Shown one piece after another: positions 18,527-25,838 of a stretch of 64,000 nucleotides of DNA. The notes under the pieces were generated by a model. That model worked only from the letters and a program-made list of their open reading frames with translations, was not told where the DNA came from and did not search any database. Each line of letters starts with the position of its first letter. Position 1 is the first letter of the stretch. Origin of the DNA: Alcanivoracaceae bacterium (GTDB taxonomy: Bacteria; Pseudomonadota; Gammaproteobacteria; Pseudomonadales; Alcanivoracaceae); the NCBI GenBank assembly GCA_029210325.1, contig JARGPU010000003.1, forward strand, positions 1 through 64,000. The letters are read 5' to 3'. Both the position numbers and the translations under genes were made by a program.

Positions 18527-19348
18527 TCAGAAAGGCAGGTTCTGCAGGCCGGGGCGCGAGAGTGCCGGGCGGCGCCAGGCAAAACGGCTATCCGGGTCTT
18601 GGTAGCCTGCATCGCTGCGATTTTTGCTTGCCATGGTCTGCTCGCGTTGTCTGGCTGGTGCCGGCATGTCGCGACTGGCGGCCAGTGGTTGACTGATGCG
18701 TGGTGGCAGCAGGGCCAGATTGACCTGTTGCCCGCCCCAGCCACCTGGCTGCTTGATCACATCCACGGCCAGGTGAGCCGGTGGCTGCATGCGCAGACGC
18801 AAGCGTAGCACTGCGGGAGAAGGGCGATCCGCCTGACTGACTGGACGCACTGCGATCAACAGGCAGCGGCCTTCGCGCGCAGCCAGATGCAGGCGGCGCA
18901 GGGCAATCTGGTCGTCCATGTTCTCCGGTAGCCAGACCATCAGCGTGCTGACTGCGCCGCTGGCCAAGGCTTCATGACAGGCCTGCAGCAGGGTGTCGTT
19001 GCGTTCGCTGCGCATGACCAGCAGCCGATGGCTTTTGATACCGGCCTGTTGCAGGGTGTCAGCGCGCGGCCGGGCCGGCGGATTGGCCAGAACCACCAGC
19101 CCATCCTGACGACCCGCCATGGCCGGCAACATCAAGCGCAGTGCCTGCGGGCAGGGGGCGGCGCATAGCAGCTCTACCAGGCCGGCAGCTGGCCAGCCGC
19201 GCAGATGCAGAGTGTCGTTGAGGTTATCAAAGCCACTGTCGATGGTTTCTTCGGAGGGTGCAGCAGGGCGCCCACGCCAGATACCAGGACGCTCAAGCAA
19301 GCTATCCAGAGAGGGAGTGTGGTTGGCGGCAGAGGTTAGCGGAATCAT
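18527..19348 (-). CDS. imuA: ImuA, RecA/SulA-related protein of the SOS mutagenesis cassette
   Basis: A 273-residue ImuA, first gene of the LexA-controlled imuA-imuB-dnaE2 cassette for damage-induced mutagenesis. It shows the family features GWPAAGLVELLCAAPCPQALRLMLPAM and TLMVWLPENMDDQIALRRLHLAAREG, and the conserved C-terminal tail SRFAWRRPALSRPGLQNLPF. The Walker A-like region is degenerate, as in other ImuA proteins. The start at 19348 is just downstream of two palindromes, one a perfect LexA box. No lexA gene accompanies the cassette here, unlike the lexA2-linked versions in some pseudomonads. Confidence 0.92.
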   Translation of the reverse strand: MIPLTSAANHTPSLDSLLERPGIWRGRPAAPSEETIDSGFDNLNDTLHLRGWPAAGLVELLCAAPCPQALRLMLPAMAGRQDGLVVLANPPARPRADTLQQAGIKSHRLLVMRSERNDTLLQACHEALASGAVSTLMVWLPENMDDQIALRRLHLAAREGRCLLIAVRPVSQADRPSPAVLRLRLRMQPPAHLAVDVIKQPGGWGGQQVNLALLPPRISQPLAASRDMPAPARQREQTMASKNRSDAGYQDPDSRFAWRRPALSRPGLQNLPF

Positions 19349-19356
19349 GGCGGCAC

Positions 19357-19377
19357 CTGTACATAGGGTCAGTACAG
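19357..19377. promoter_or_regulatory. Secondary inverted repeat before imuA
   Basis: CTGTAC-N9-GTACAG lies between the LexA box and the imuA start codon. The arms resemble LexA half-sites but the spacing is longer than the canonical CTGT-N8-ACAG, so it may be an mRNA hairpin near the ribosome-binding site or a degenerate operator. Confidence 0.4.
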
Positions 19378-19384
19378 GAGAGAA

Positions 19385-19404
19385 TACTGTTCATCTGGAC
19401 AGTA
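19385..19404 (-). promoter_or_regulatory. LexA (SOS) box of imuA-imuB-dnaE2
   Basis: TACTGTTCATCTGGACAGTA is a perfect palindrome of the gammaproteobacterial LexA form CTGT-N8-ACAG, 37 bases upstream of the imuA ATG. Confidence 0.92.
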
Positions 19405-19431
19405 TTGCAAGCGTTGTGTTGAAAACCAGCT

Positions 19432-20604
19432 CTAGCCGCCGCGGTGACGAGCCTCAAGCAGGCTGGCTCGGCCATATTGGCTCTCTGCGGCCAGCTTACG
19501 GTAGCGGGCCAGCAGTTCACTGCTGAGTAGTTCCAGTTCTGTTTCAATGCGCTGTCGGCGCTGCTGGTTTTGCTGATCCAGCAGCTCAATCTGCTCGCGA
19601 AGCTGGTTATGGGCAAGGGCGGCCTCTCCGGGCAGTTGCTGCTGCTCGGCCAGCAGGGCTTGCCGGCGATTGAGAAGGGCTTCCAGCTGCTGGCTGATTT
19701 CCGCTCGTTCCCGAGCGGCATCGGCCTGACTGTTGCCGTCTAATTGAGCGAGGCGCCGTTCCAGCATTTCTTGCTCCCTTTTCAGCATGGTCAGGAAGGG
19801 AGTGATTCGGGCTTGCTGGGCGGAGTTCTCAAATGCTGTCCGTGACAGCTGCTGCAGTTGGCTTTCAAGGCAGTGGCGTTGGTCGCTACTGCGGGCCAGA
19901 TCACCCAGTTCGGTCAGGAGCTGACTGTCGGTATTGTTGATCATCTGCTTGAGCATCTGGCTTTGCGCCGCCCGGCTTTCATCCAGACGGGTTCGTAGCA
20001 GCTGCTCAACCAGGCGATCGGTGGCGCTGCGCAGTGAGTTGACTTGCTCTGCATTGTCGAGGATCTGGCCCTGCACCATATTGTAGATGGCGAATGCTTG
20101 TGCCAACTGCCCCTGCTGGCGCAATTCAGAGGCTTGCTCGAGCAGGCCGCGCAGAGCTTCCGGGTCGGCCCCATAGCGTTGTCCGGTACGCAGTAGCCAC
20201 TGCGCGGCCCGCTGCAGATCCCCTTCGAGCCGGAAGGACTCCGCCAGCAGCAGGGAGGCCTGCACCGCCACGGTGCTATCCAGTTCGATGGCACTGAGCA
20301 ACTGGCGTGCTTCGATAAAGCGTGATTTGCTCAGGTATTCCGCTGCCAGAGTTAATCTGGCCCGGTTCAAGGCCACACGATCAACGGCGCCTGCTGTCTC
20401 AGGAGGAGCTGCCAGATATTGCTCCAGCAGTGTTTGCCGACCTGTCTGATCATCCCGGGTCAGTGCTTGCAGCACCTGCCGACTTTGCTCATCGCTGTGT
20501 ACTGCTTTGCTGGTTTGGCACTGCTGTTGCTCTGTCGCCTGAGCAGGCTGCATTAGCAGGCAGCTGCTGAGCAGCAAGAATAGGCAAAGGCTGTGATGGG
20601 ACAT
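19432..20604 (-). CDS. Exported helical repeat / coiled-coil protein of unknown function
   Basis: A 390-residue protein with a signal peptide (MSHHSLCLFLLLSSCLLMQPAQA). It is helical throughout: residues about 60-190 look like TPR/Sel1-type helical pairs (LTLAAEYLSKSRFIEARQLL, SLLLAESFRLEGDLQRAAQWLL, ASELRQQGQLAQAFAIYN), and the C-terminal 120 residues are a Gln/Leu-rich coiled coil. LLSSC within the signal could also be read as a lipobox, but the later AQA cleavage site fits better. It is transcribed away from the redox operon whose first gene starts 290 bases away, so it may or may not be functionally linked. No known function. Confidence 0.8.
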   Translation of the reverse strand: MSHHSLCLFLLLSSCLLMQPAQATEQQQCQTSKAVHSDEQSRQVLQALTRDDQTGRQTLLEQYLAAPPETAGAVDRVALNRARLTLAAEYLSKSRFIEARQLLSAIELDSTVAVQASLLLAESFRLEGDLQRAAQWLLRTGQRYGADPEALRGLLEQASELRQQGQLAQAFAIYNMVQGQILDNAEQVNSLRSATDRLVEQLLRTRLDESRAAQSQMLKQMINNTDSQLLTELGDLARSSDQRHCLESQLQQLSRTAFENSAQQARITPFLTMLKREQEMLERRLAQLDGNSQADAARERAEISQQLEALLNRRQALLAEQQQLPGEAALAHNQLREQIELLDQQNQQRRQRIETELELLSSELLARYRKLAAESQYGRASLLEARHRGG

Positions 20605-20894
20605 GACAGATCAGTCTCCGCGGCTGGAGTTGGCTTTAAATATTTTGTTGGTATGGCACCGTTATAAGACTTTTCACGCAGCAGAGGTGCGTGTTGCATC
20701 ACAGGAGTGAGAAATTGACCTCCTTGCCTGAGTTGACTAGTCAGTAAAATCTATGAGGGCTGTGCCTTGTCAGTCTGGCAATGACAAAAAATGCCAGTAA
20801 ATGGGAAAACAACATATTTATTGTGGTCTTGGCACAGTACTATCAGGTCATTCGTGCGTCACATGGCGCAGTTGGGGCGAATAGCAGGGCAGTG
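20605..20894. promoter_or_regulatory. Divergent leader region of the redox operon
   Basis: This 290-base AT-richer gap carries the start signals of the seven-gene redox operon. The clearest element is an inverted repeat CTGGCA-N11-TGCCAG at 20775-20797. I found no convincing sigma70 -35/-10 pair, FNR box or sigma54 site. The ORF track puts a possible upstream start at 20781 inside this repeat; I regard that extension as non-coding. Confidence 0.35.
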
Positions 20895-23276
20895 ATGGAA
20901 AACCATTTTGAAGTCGTGATTGTTGGTTCTGGGCCGGCAGGTTTGAGTGCTGCTGGCCGAGCCGCAGAGCTGGATTTATCCCATGTGTTGCTGGAAAGCA
21001 CTTCCCATCTGGCTAACACCATTCAGCGTTATCAGAAGGGCAAGCACGTTATGGCGGAACCTGGCTTTCTGCCATTGCGTAGTAGCCTGCCATTCGATGC
21101 TGGCTCCCGTGAGGATATTCTGGCTGCCTGGCAGCAAAACGCGGGAACCCTGTCCATCAATGTGGACTGGCAGGCGGATGTGGTCGCCATTAGCGGGCAG
21201 CGTGGTGATTTCACTTTGCAAACCCGCGCTGGTAAAACCATACGAGCCGCTAACGTAGTGCTAGCCATTGGCTTGCAGGGCAACCCACGTAAGCTCGGCG
21301 TTCCGGGTGAGGATCAGCCATTTGTCCAGTATCAGCTGGATGATCCAGATGAATATCAGAATGAATCTATCATGGTGGTCGGTGCTGGTGACTCTGCCAT
21401 TGAGAATGCGCTGGCCTTGTCACGGAATAATCAGATTTCCCTGATTAACCGTCGAGATGAATTTGCCCGCGCCAAAGAGGGCAACCTGAAATTGCTTGAG
21501 GATGCCATTGAGCGCGGCCGTATCAGGGTGTTCTTCAATAGTAGTTTACGGCAGATCGAAACGTTGACCGGTGGCGACCATCTGGCTCAGGTGACATTGA
21601 CCACCGGCGAAGGTGAAGTACAGGTGCCGGTGGATCGAATCATTGCCAGGCTCGGTGCTATTCCACCACGGGACTTTGTCGAGTCCTGTGGCATTAAATT
21701 CCCCAATGATGCGATTAATGCAGTGCCCGAACTGACTCACCAATATGAGTCAAATGTGCCCGGTTTGTATGTTATCGGTGCCTTGGCGGGATATCCGCTA
21801 ATCAAGCAGGCCATGAATCAGGGCTATGAGGTGATCGAGCATATTCTCGGTCACGATATCAAGCCGGTGGATAATGATCTTCTGGCGGAAAAATTTTCTG
21901 GCTTGCCGTTTAACCTTGATGTCGAGCAGACCCTTGAGCTCATTCAGAATAATGTGTTGTGTTTTGGTCCGGTCAATAGCCTGCGTTTTCGTGAGCTGAT
22001 TTTGGAAAGTGAGATGCACACGCCGGCAGAAGGCGAGGTGATCTTCTCCCGTAACGACTACACCAACTCATTCTATTCGGTAGTTGAAGGGTCGGTAGAA
22101 GTTGTTATTGATGAAACTACCGGCAAGCGGGTGCGTATCGGGGAGGGGCACTTCTTCGGTGAGATGGGGTTGATTTCAGGTCGCCGCCGTAATGCAACTG
22201 TCTATGCAGGGCGTCACTGTGTACTGGTGGAAACTCCACGGCGTAACATGCTGCGATTACTCGCATCAGCAGATGAAGTGCGCCGGCGTATTGATCAGGT
22301 ATTTATCCTGCGGGCTATCCACTCCCAGTTTGCTCCCAACTCCAGTCTTGAGGACTTGTCTGATCTGGTGAACTCGGCAGAGTTGCGTCAGTACGCTCCC
22401 GGCGAGGTGCTGTTTGCAGAGGGAGAGAGCGGTGATGAGCTGCATCTGGTGCGGCGTGGCTCACTAACGGTGTCCCGCTATCTGCATGGCCGCGAAGTGG
22501 TGCTGTCCTATGTGCCGGCAGGCAAGTATGTGGGCGAAATGGGTCTGCTCGGTAATACCCGGCGTACTGCCTCGGTGCGAGCCGTGGTGCCGACTGAAAC
22601 AGTAGTGATGAAGAGCGGGCCATTTCTTGACCTGCTGGATAGAGATCCGCAGCTGAAAGAGCAGGTACAGCTACAGCTGCAGGCGCGTCTGCGCGCCAAT
22701 GCTTCCATGGAGGCCTCTGAGGAAGGTGGTGAGCTACTCTCGTTCCTGATGCGTCAAGGCTTGGGTGAAGCTACGGATGTGTTGTTGATTGACGAATCCC
22801 TGTGTGTACGTTGTGATAACTGCGAAACAGCCTGTGCTTCAACTCACGGTGGCACCTCGCGCCTGAACCGGGAAGCAGGGCCAAGTTATGCGTCTATTCA
22901 TGTGCCCACATCCTGTCGCCACTGTGAACATCCACATTGTATGAAGGACTGTCCGCCTGATGCGATCAGTCGTAATGCCAGCGGCGAAGTGGTCATTGCT
23001 GATAATTGTATCGGTTGTGGTAACTGTGAAAGCAATTGTCCTTACGGGGTTATCCAGATGGCTCAGGTGGGCGGTTCTCAGCCTGGCCTGTGGAGCCGTG
23101 TTCTGTTCGGTGCCGAGCATAAAAAAGTCAAGGACAAGGATGCGCCCAAGCGGGCAGTGAAGTGCGATATGTGTACCAGCCTGAAGGGTGGACCTGCCTG
23201 TGTTCGAGCCTGTCCCACAGGCGCTGCAGTGCGCATCAGTCCGGAACAGTTTATTGAGTTGGTGCAGGAGAACTGA
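20895..23276 (+). CDS. FAD/NAD(P)-oxidoreductase with two cyclic-nucleotide-binding domains and a four-cluster ferredoxin domain
   Basis: A 793-residue cytoplasmic fusion. Residues about 1-330 are a thioredoxin-reductase-like flavoprotein with two nucleotide motifs (VVIVGSGPAGLSAAGRA and MVVGAGDSAIENALAL). Two cNMP-binding domains follow (about 350-470 and 490-600) with phosphate-cassette-like FFGEMGLISGRRRNATV and YVGEMGLLGNTRRTASV. Residues about 635-790 hold sixteen cysteines in four ferredoxin sets (CVRCDNCETAC, CRHCEHPHCMKDC, CIGCGNCESNC, CDMCTSLKGGPACVRAC), as in DmsB/HycB electron-transfer subunits. I infer that it oxidises NAD(P)H and passes electrons to the b-type membrane protein encoded two bases downstream, or the reverse. 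The start at 20895 follows the Rossmann motif; the track's 20781 start adds an unlikely leader. Confidence 0.9.
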   Translation: MENHFEVVIVGSGPAGLSAAGRAAELDLSHVLLESTSHLANTIQRYQKGKHVMAEPGFLPLRSSLPFDAGSREDILAAWQQNAGTLSINVDWQADVVAISGQRGDFTLQTRAGKTIRAANVVLAIGLQGNPRKLGVPGEDQPFVQYQLDDPDEYQNESIMVVGAGDSAIENALALSRNNQISLINRRDEFARAKEGNLKLLEDAIERGRIRVFFNSSLRQIETLTGGDHLAQVTLTTGEGEVQVPVDRIIARLGAIPPRDFVESCGIKFPNDAINAVPELTHQYESNVPGLYVIGALAGYPLIKQAMNQGYEVIEHILGHDIKPVDNDLLAEKFSGLPFNLDVEQTLELIQNNVLCFGPVNSLRFRELILESEMHTPAEGEVIFSRNDYTNSFYSVVEGSVEVVIDETTGKRVRIGEGHFFGEMGLISGRRRNATVYAGRHCVLVETPRRNMLRLLASADEVRRRIDQVFILRAIHSQFAPNSSLEDLSDLVNSAELRQYAPGEVLFAEGESGDELHLVRRGSLTVSRYLHGREVVLSYVPAGKYVGEMGLLGNTRRTASVRAVVPTETVVMKSGPFLDLLDRDPQLKEQVQLQLQARLRANASMEASEEGGELLSFLMRQGLGEATDVLLIDESLCVRCDNCETACASTHGGTSRLNREAGPSYASIHVPTSCRHCEHPHCMKDCPPDAISRNASGEVVIADNCIGCGNCESNCPYGVIQMAQVGGSQPGLWSRVLFGAEHKKVKDKDAPKRAVKCDMCTSLKGGPACVRACPTGAAVRISPEQFIELVQEN

Positions 23277-23278
23277 TT

Positions 23279-24169
23279 ATGCACGGCTCTTTTCTTTCCC
23301 ACCGTGGTGGTTTCTGGTTTTGGGTTGCATTGGCGCTGGTACTGTCCAGTGTGTTGGCTTATGTCTGGCACGAACCATTGGGGCAGCCTAACGGTGGCAC
23401 CTGGCTGGGGTACACACTTGGCACTATGGCAGCATTGTTGATTGTCTGGCTGACCTTTTTAGGTGTGCGCAAGCGCGCCTATTACTCACGTTTGGGTACT
23501 GTTAAAGGCTGGTTGTCAGCGCATGTCTATCTTGGTGGCAGCTTGCTGGTGCTGGGAACCTTGCATAGTGGTTTTCAGTTTGGTCTGAATATCCACACCC
23601 TTGCCTGGCTGCTGATGGTTCTGGTTATTGTCAGTGGTTTTTACGGCGTTTGGGTGTACTGGCGTTATCCCGAGCGGATTACCCGTAACCGTGATGGCAT
23701 GACTCGAGATCTGATCTTCCGCGAAGTGGCTGATATTGATCGCAAAGCCAGTGTCATTGTTGAGGGGTTGGGTTCGCCTGCAGACCGGATGGTGATCTCG
23801 GCGATTCAGCTATTCAGTATTGGTGGTGGTGCCTGGCATCAGCTAACCGGCCGGGATCGTTCGCGCATCATGGTGGCGGCGAGCAAAGGCTCCGATAAAC
23901 GCTGGGTGCGGGTGGCCAATCCAACTCAGCAGCGCTTGCTTGATGAGCTAACCGGACTGCTGTCGCGATCGGCTGACCCGCAGGAAGCTGCGTTGTTGCA
24001 GGAGCTGATTGATTTGATTTCGCGCAAGGCCAAGCTGATGCGGCAACTGCTGGCAGATATTCGTTTGCAGGGGTTGATGGAAGTCTGGTTGTACTGCCAT
24101 ATCCCGTTGACCATGGCTTTGCTGGCAACGCTGATGGCCCATATTGTCAGCGTGTTCTTCTACTGGTGA
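23279..24169 (+). CDS. Membrane protein with two H-x13-H helices, predicted di-b-haem cytochrome
   Basis: A 296-residue inner-membrane protein. Four spans lie in the first 130 residues (for example FWVALALVLSSVLAYVW and LAWLLMVLVIVSGFYGVWVYW), then a long cytoplasmic loop of about 130 residues, then a final span. The third span contains HVYLGGSLLVLGTLH and the last HIPLTMALLATLMAH: both are exactly H-x13-H, the spacing of bis-histidine pairs in ferric reductase and related b-type haem membrane proteins, giving two stacked b haems. It starts two bases after the ferredoxin fusion gene and ends four bases before the FHA-cytochrome gene, so it is placed to carry electrons across the membrane between them. 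No close named family recognised. Confidence 0.85.
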   Translation: MHGSFLSHRGGFWFWVALALVLSSVLAYVWHEPLGQPNGGTWLGYTLGTMAALLIVWLTFLGVRKRAYYSRLGTVKGWLSAHVYLGGSLLVLGTLHSGFQFGLNIHTLAWLLMVLVIVSGFYGVWVYWRYPERITRNRDGMTRDLIFREVADIDRKASVIVEGLGSPADRMVISAIQLFSIGGGAWHQLTGRDRSRIMVAASKGSDKRWVRVANPTQQRLLDELTGLLSRSADPQEAALLQELIDLISRKAKLMRQLLADIRLQGLMEVWLYCHIPLTMALLATLMAHIVSVFFYW

Positions 24170-24173
24170 CGCC

Positions 24174-25838
24174 ATGTATGTATTAATCCGACGACTTGGC
24201 ACTGGCAGCGGCCCAACCAGAACTTTCAAAGACGAAGAGCTGGCCGTTGATAAGTTATCTATCGGCCGCGGTACAGATCAGGAGCTGTTGCTGCCCGGTG
24301 ACCGGGTGGCCTACCAGCACGCGGAGATTTCTCTTGCTGCGGGACAGTTCCGGATTCGCGCGCTGGCCAGCTCCGGTATCACGGTTAACGGCCGCAGCTG
24401 CAAGATGGCGGTGCTTAACAGCGGTGACCAGATTCTGATTGCTGACTACCGTTTGATCGTGTTGCCGTCGTCAGAGGGTATTGATCTGGCGCTGAGCCTT
24501 GAGGTGCTGGACCAGCAAGATGCACCATCAGTTGACCCGGCACGCTTTACGACTCGTCTTGATGTATTGCAAAACTGGCGCCCGCGGCGCTGGGCCTGGC
24601 TATTGTTTACCGTGCTGCTGTTAGGTGGTTTGCTGCTGCCCGCTTTGGTGGCGATGAAGCCGGACTGGCAGAACACGTTCCGTAGTACACCGCTGCCGGA
24701 TGACAGCTTCTGGTTAAGCGGCCCGCTGCATTCCATGCATAGCACTATTGGTAAGGACTGTCAGGCATGTCATGCCACACCATTTGAGCCAGTAAAGAAT
24801 GAAGCCTGTATGGATTGCCATGCTGATACGGCTGTTCATGTGCCTGAAGTTCATGCGGATACCTCCATGTTCGAGGGCGAGCGCTGTGCCTCCTGTCATC
24901 ATGAACACAATGGCGAGCAGCGCATGGTGTTTGATGATCAGCGTTTTTGTTCTGACTGCCATGGCAATCTTGAGCAACGTATGAGCGATGCCCCTGCAGT
25001 TGAGCGAGCCACAGATTTTCATGGGGATCATCCAAATTTTCGTTTGAGCCTTTTGCAATGGCAGCCGCAGTCGCAAAGTTGGCTGCAAAGCCCGCGCCAG
25101 GCGGTCGATGCGTCTTTGCAGGAAAGCAGTCACCTGACCTTTGATCATGCCACTCATCTTGATCCGCAAGGTATCAAGAGCGACGACGGCGACTGGCAAG
25201 TGCTGAATTGTGGCGATTGCCATCAGATGACTGTGGGTGGCGTAAACATGGCACCGATTAACATGGATCAGCACTGTGCCAGTTGTCATGCCCTGTCATT
25301 CGACCTGCAGGATCCGCAACGCGTTGTGCCCCATGGCAAGCCGGACCAAGTGCTGGCCAGTTTACGAGAATATTACGCAGCACAGTTTGTCCAGAATCGA
25401 GCCGACGGGGGGAATATTCCTGCATCTCGTCCAGGTGATCTGAATAGCGTGACTGAGCTGCAGCGCGAAGGCCTTGTCTGGGTGGAAAACAAGAGCACGG
25501 CGGTGGCGGAAGATCTGTTTGAGCGCCGTGCCTGCGCGACTTGTCATGAGGTGGAGCGTAGCGCCGAGGGTCCGGCTCAGTGGTTGGTCAAGCCAGTACG
25601 ACTCAACGAAGAATGGTTTGCCTCCAGCGAGTTTCCCCATGGGCGCCATACGCAGAGTGAGTGTATCGACTGCCATGCTGCAGATCAGTCTACTCAGGCT
25701 GAAGATATCCTGATGCCGGACATCGCCATATGCCAGGATTGCCATAAAGGTCAGCAGGCCAGTGAGGGATTGCGCTCTGGTTGTATCAGCTGCCACAGCT
25801 ACCACCAGTTTGATGTGCACGCAGAGGCAACCCCTTGA
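24174..25838 (+). CDS. FHA domain - transmembrane helix - periplasmic ten-haem c-type cytochrome
   Basis: A 554-residue protein. Residues about 25-95 are an FHA phosphothreonine-binding domain (LSIGRGTDQELLLPGD, then QHAEI and ITVNGRSC). One span at about 139-161 (WLLFTVLLLGGLLLPALVAM) is preceded by RPRR, so the FHA domain faces the cytoplasm and the rest the periplasm. From residue 195 onward there are ten CxxCH sites: CQACH, CMDCH, CASCH, CSDCH, CGDCH, CASCH, CATCH, CIDCH, CQDCH, CISCH. I start at 24174 (MYVLIRRLG), not the track's 24144 inside the previous gene. An FHA domain fused to a multihaem cytochrome is very unusual. It would receive electrons from the b-haem protein. Confidence 0.92.
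   Translation: MYVLIRRLGTGSGPTRTFKDEELAVDKLSIGRGTDQELLLPGDRVAYQHAEISLAAGQFRIRALASSGITVNGRSCKMAVLNSGDQILIADYRLIVLPSSEGIDLALSLEVLDQQDAPSVDPARFTTRLDVLQNWRPRRWAWLLFTVLLLGGLLLPALVAMKPDWQNTFRSTPLPDDSFWLSGPLHSMHSTIGKDCQACHATPFEPVKNEACMDCHADTAVHVPEVHADTSMFEGERCASCHHEHNGEQRMVFDDQRFCSDCHGNLEQRMSDAPAVERATDFHGDHPNFRLSLLQWQPQSQSWLQSPRQAVDASLQESSHLTFDHATHLDPQGIKSDDGDWQVLNCGDCHQMTVGGVNMAPINMDQHCASCHALSFDLQDPQRVVPHGKPDQVLASLREYYAAQFVQNRADGGNIPASRPGDLNSVTELQREGLVWVENKSTAVAEDLFERRACATCHEVERSAEGPAQWLVKPVRLNEEWFASSEFPHGRHTQSECIDCHAADQSTQAEDILMPDIAICQDCHKGQQASEGLRSGCISCHSYHQFDVHAEATP

Noticed and set aside
20781-20894. 38-residue N-terminal extension of the redox flavoprotein in the ORF track
   Set aside because: The Rossmann motif normally lies within the first 15 residues and the extension covers the inverted repeat and likely promoter region.
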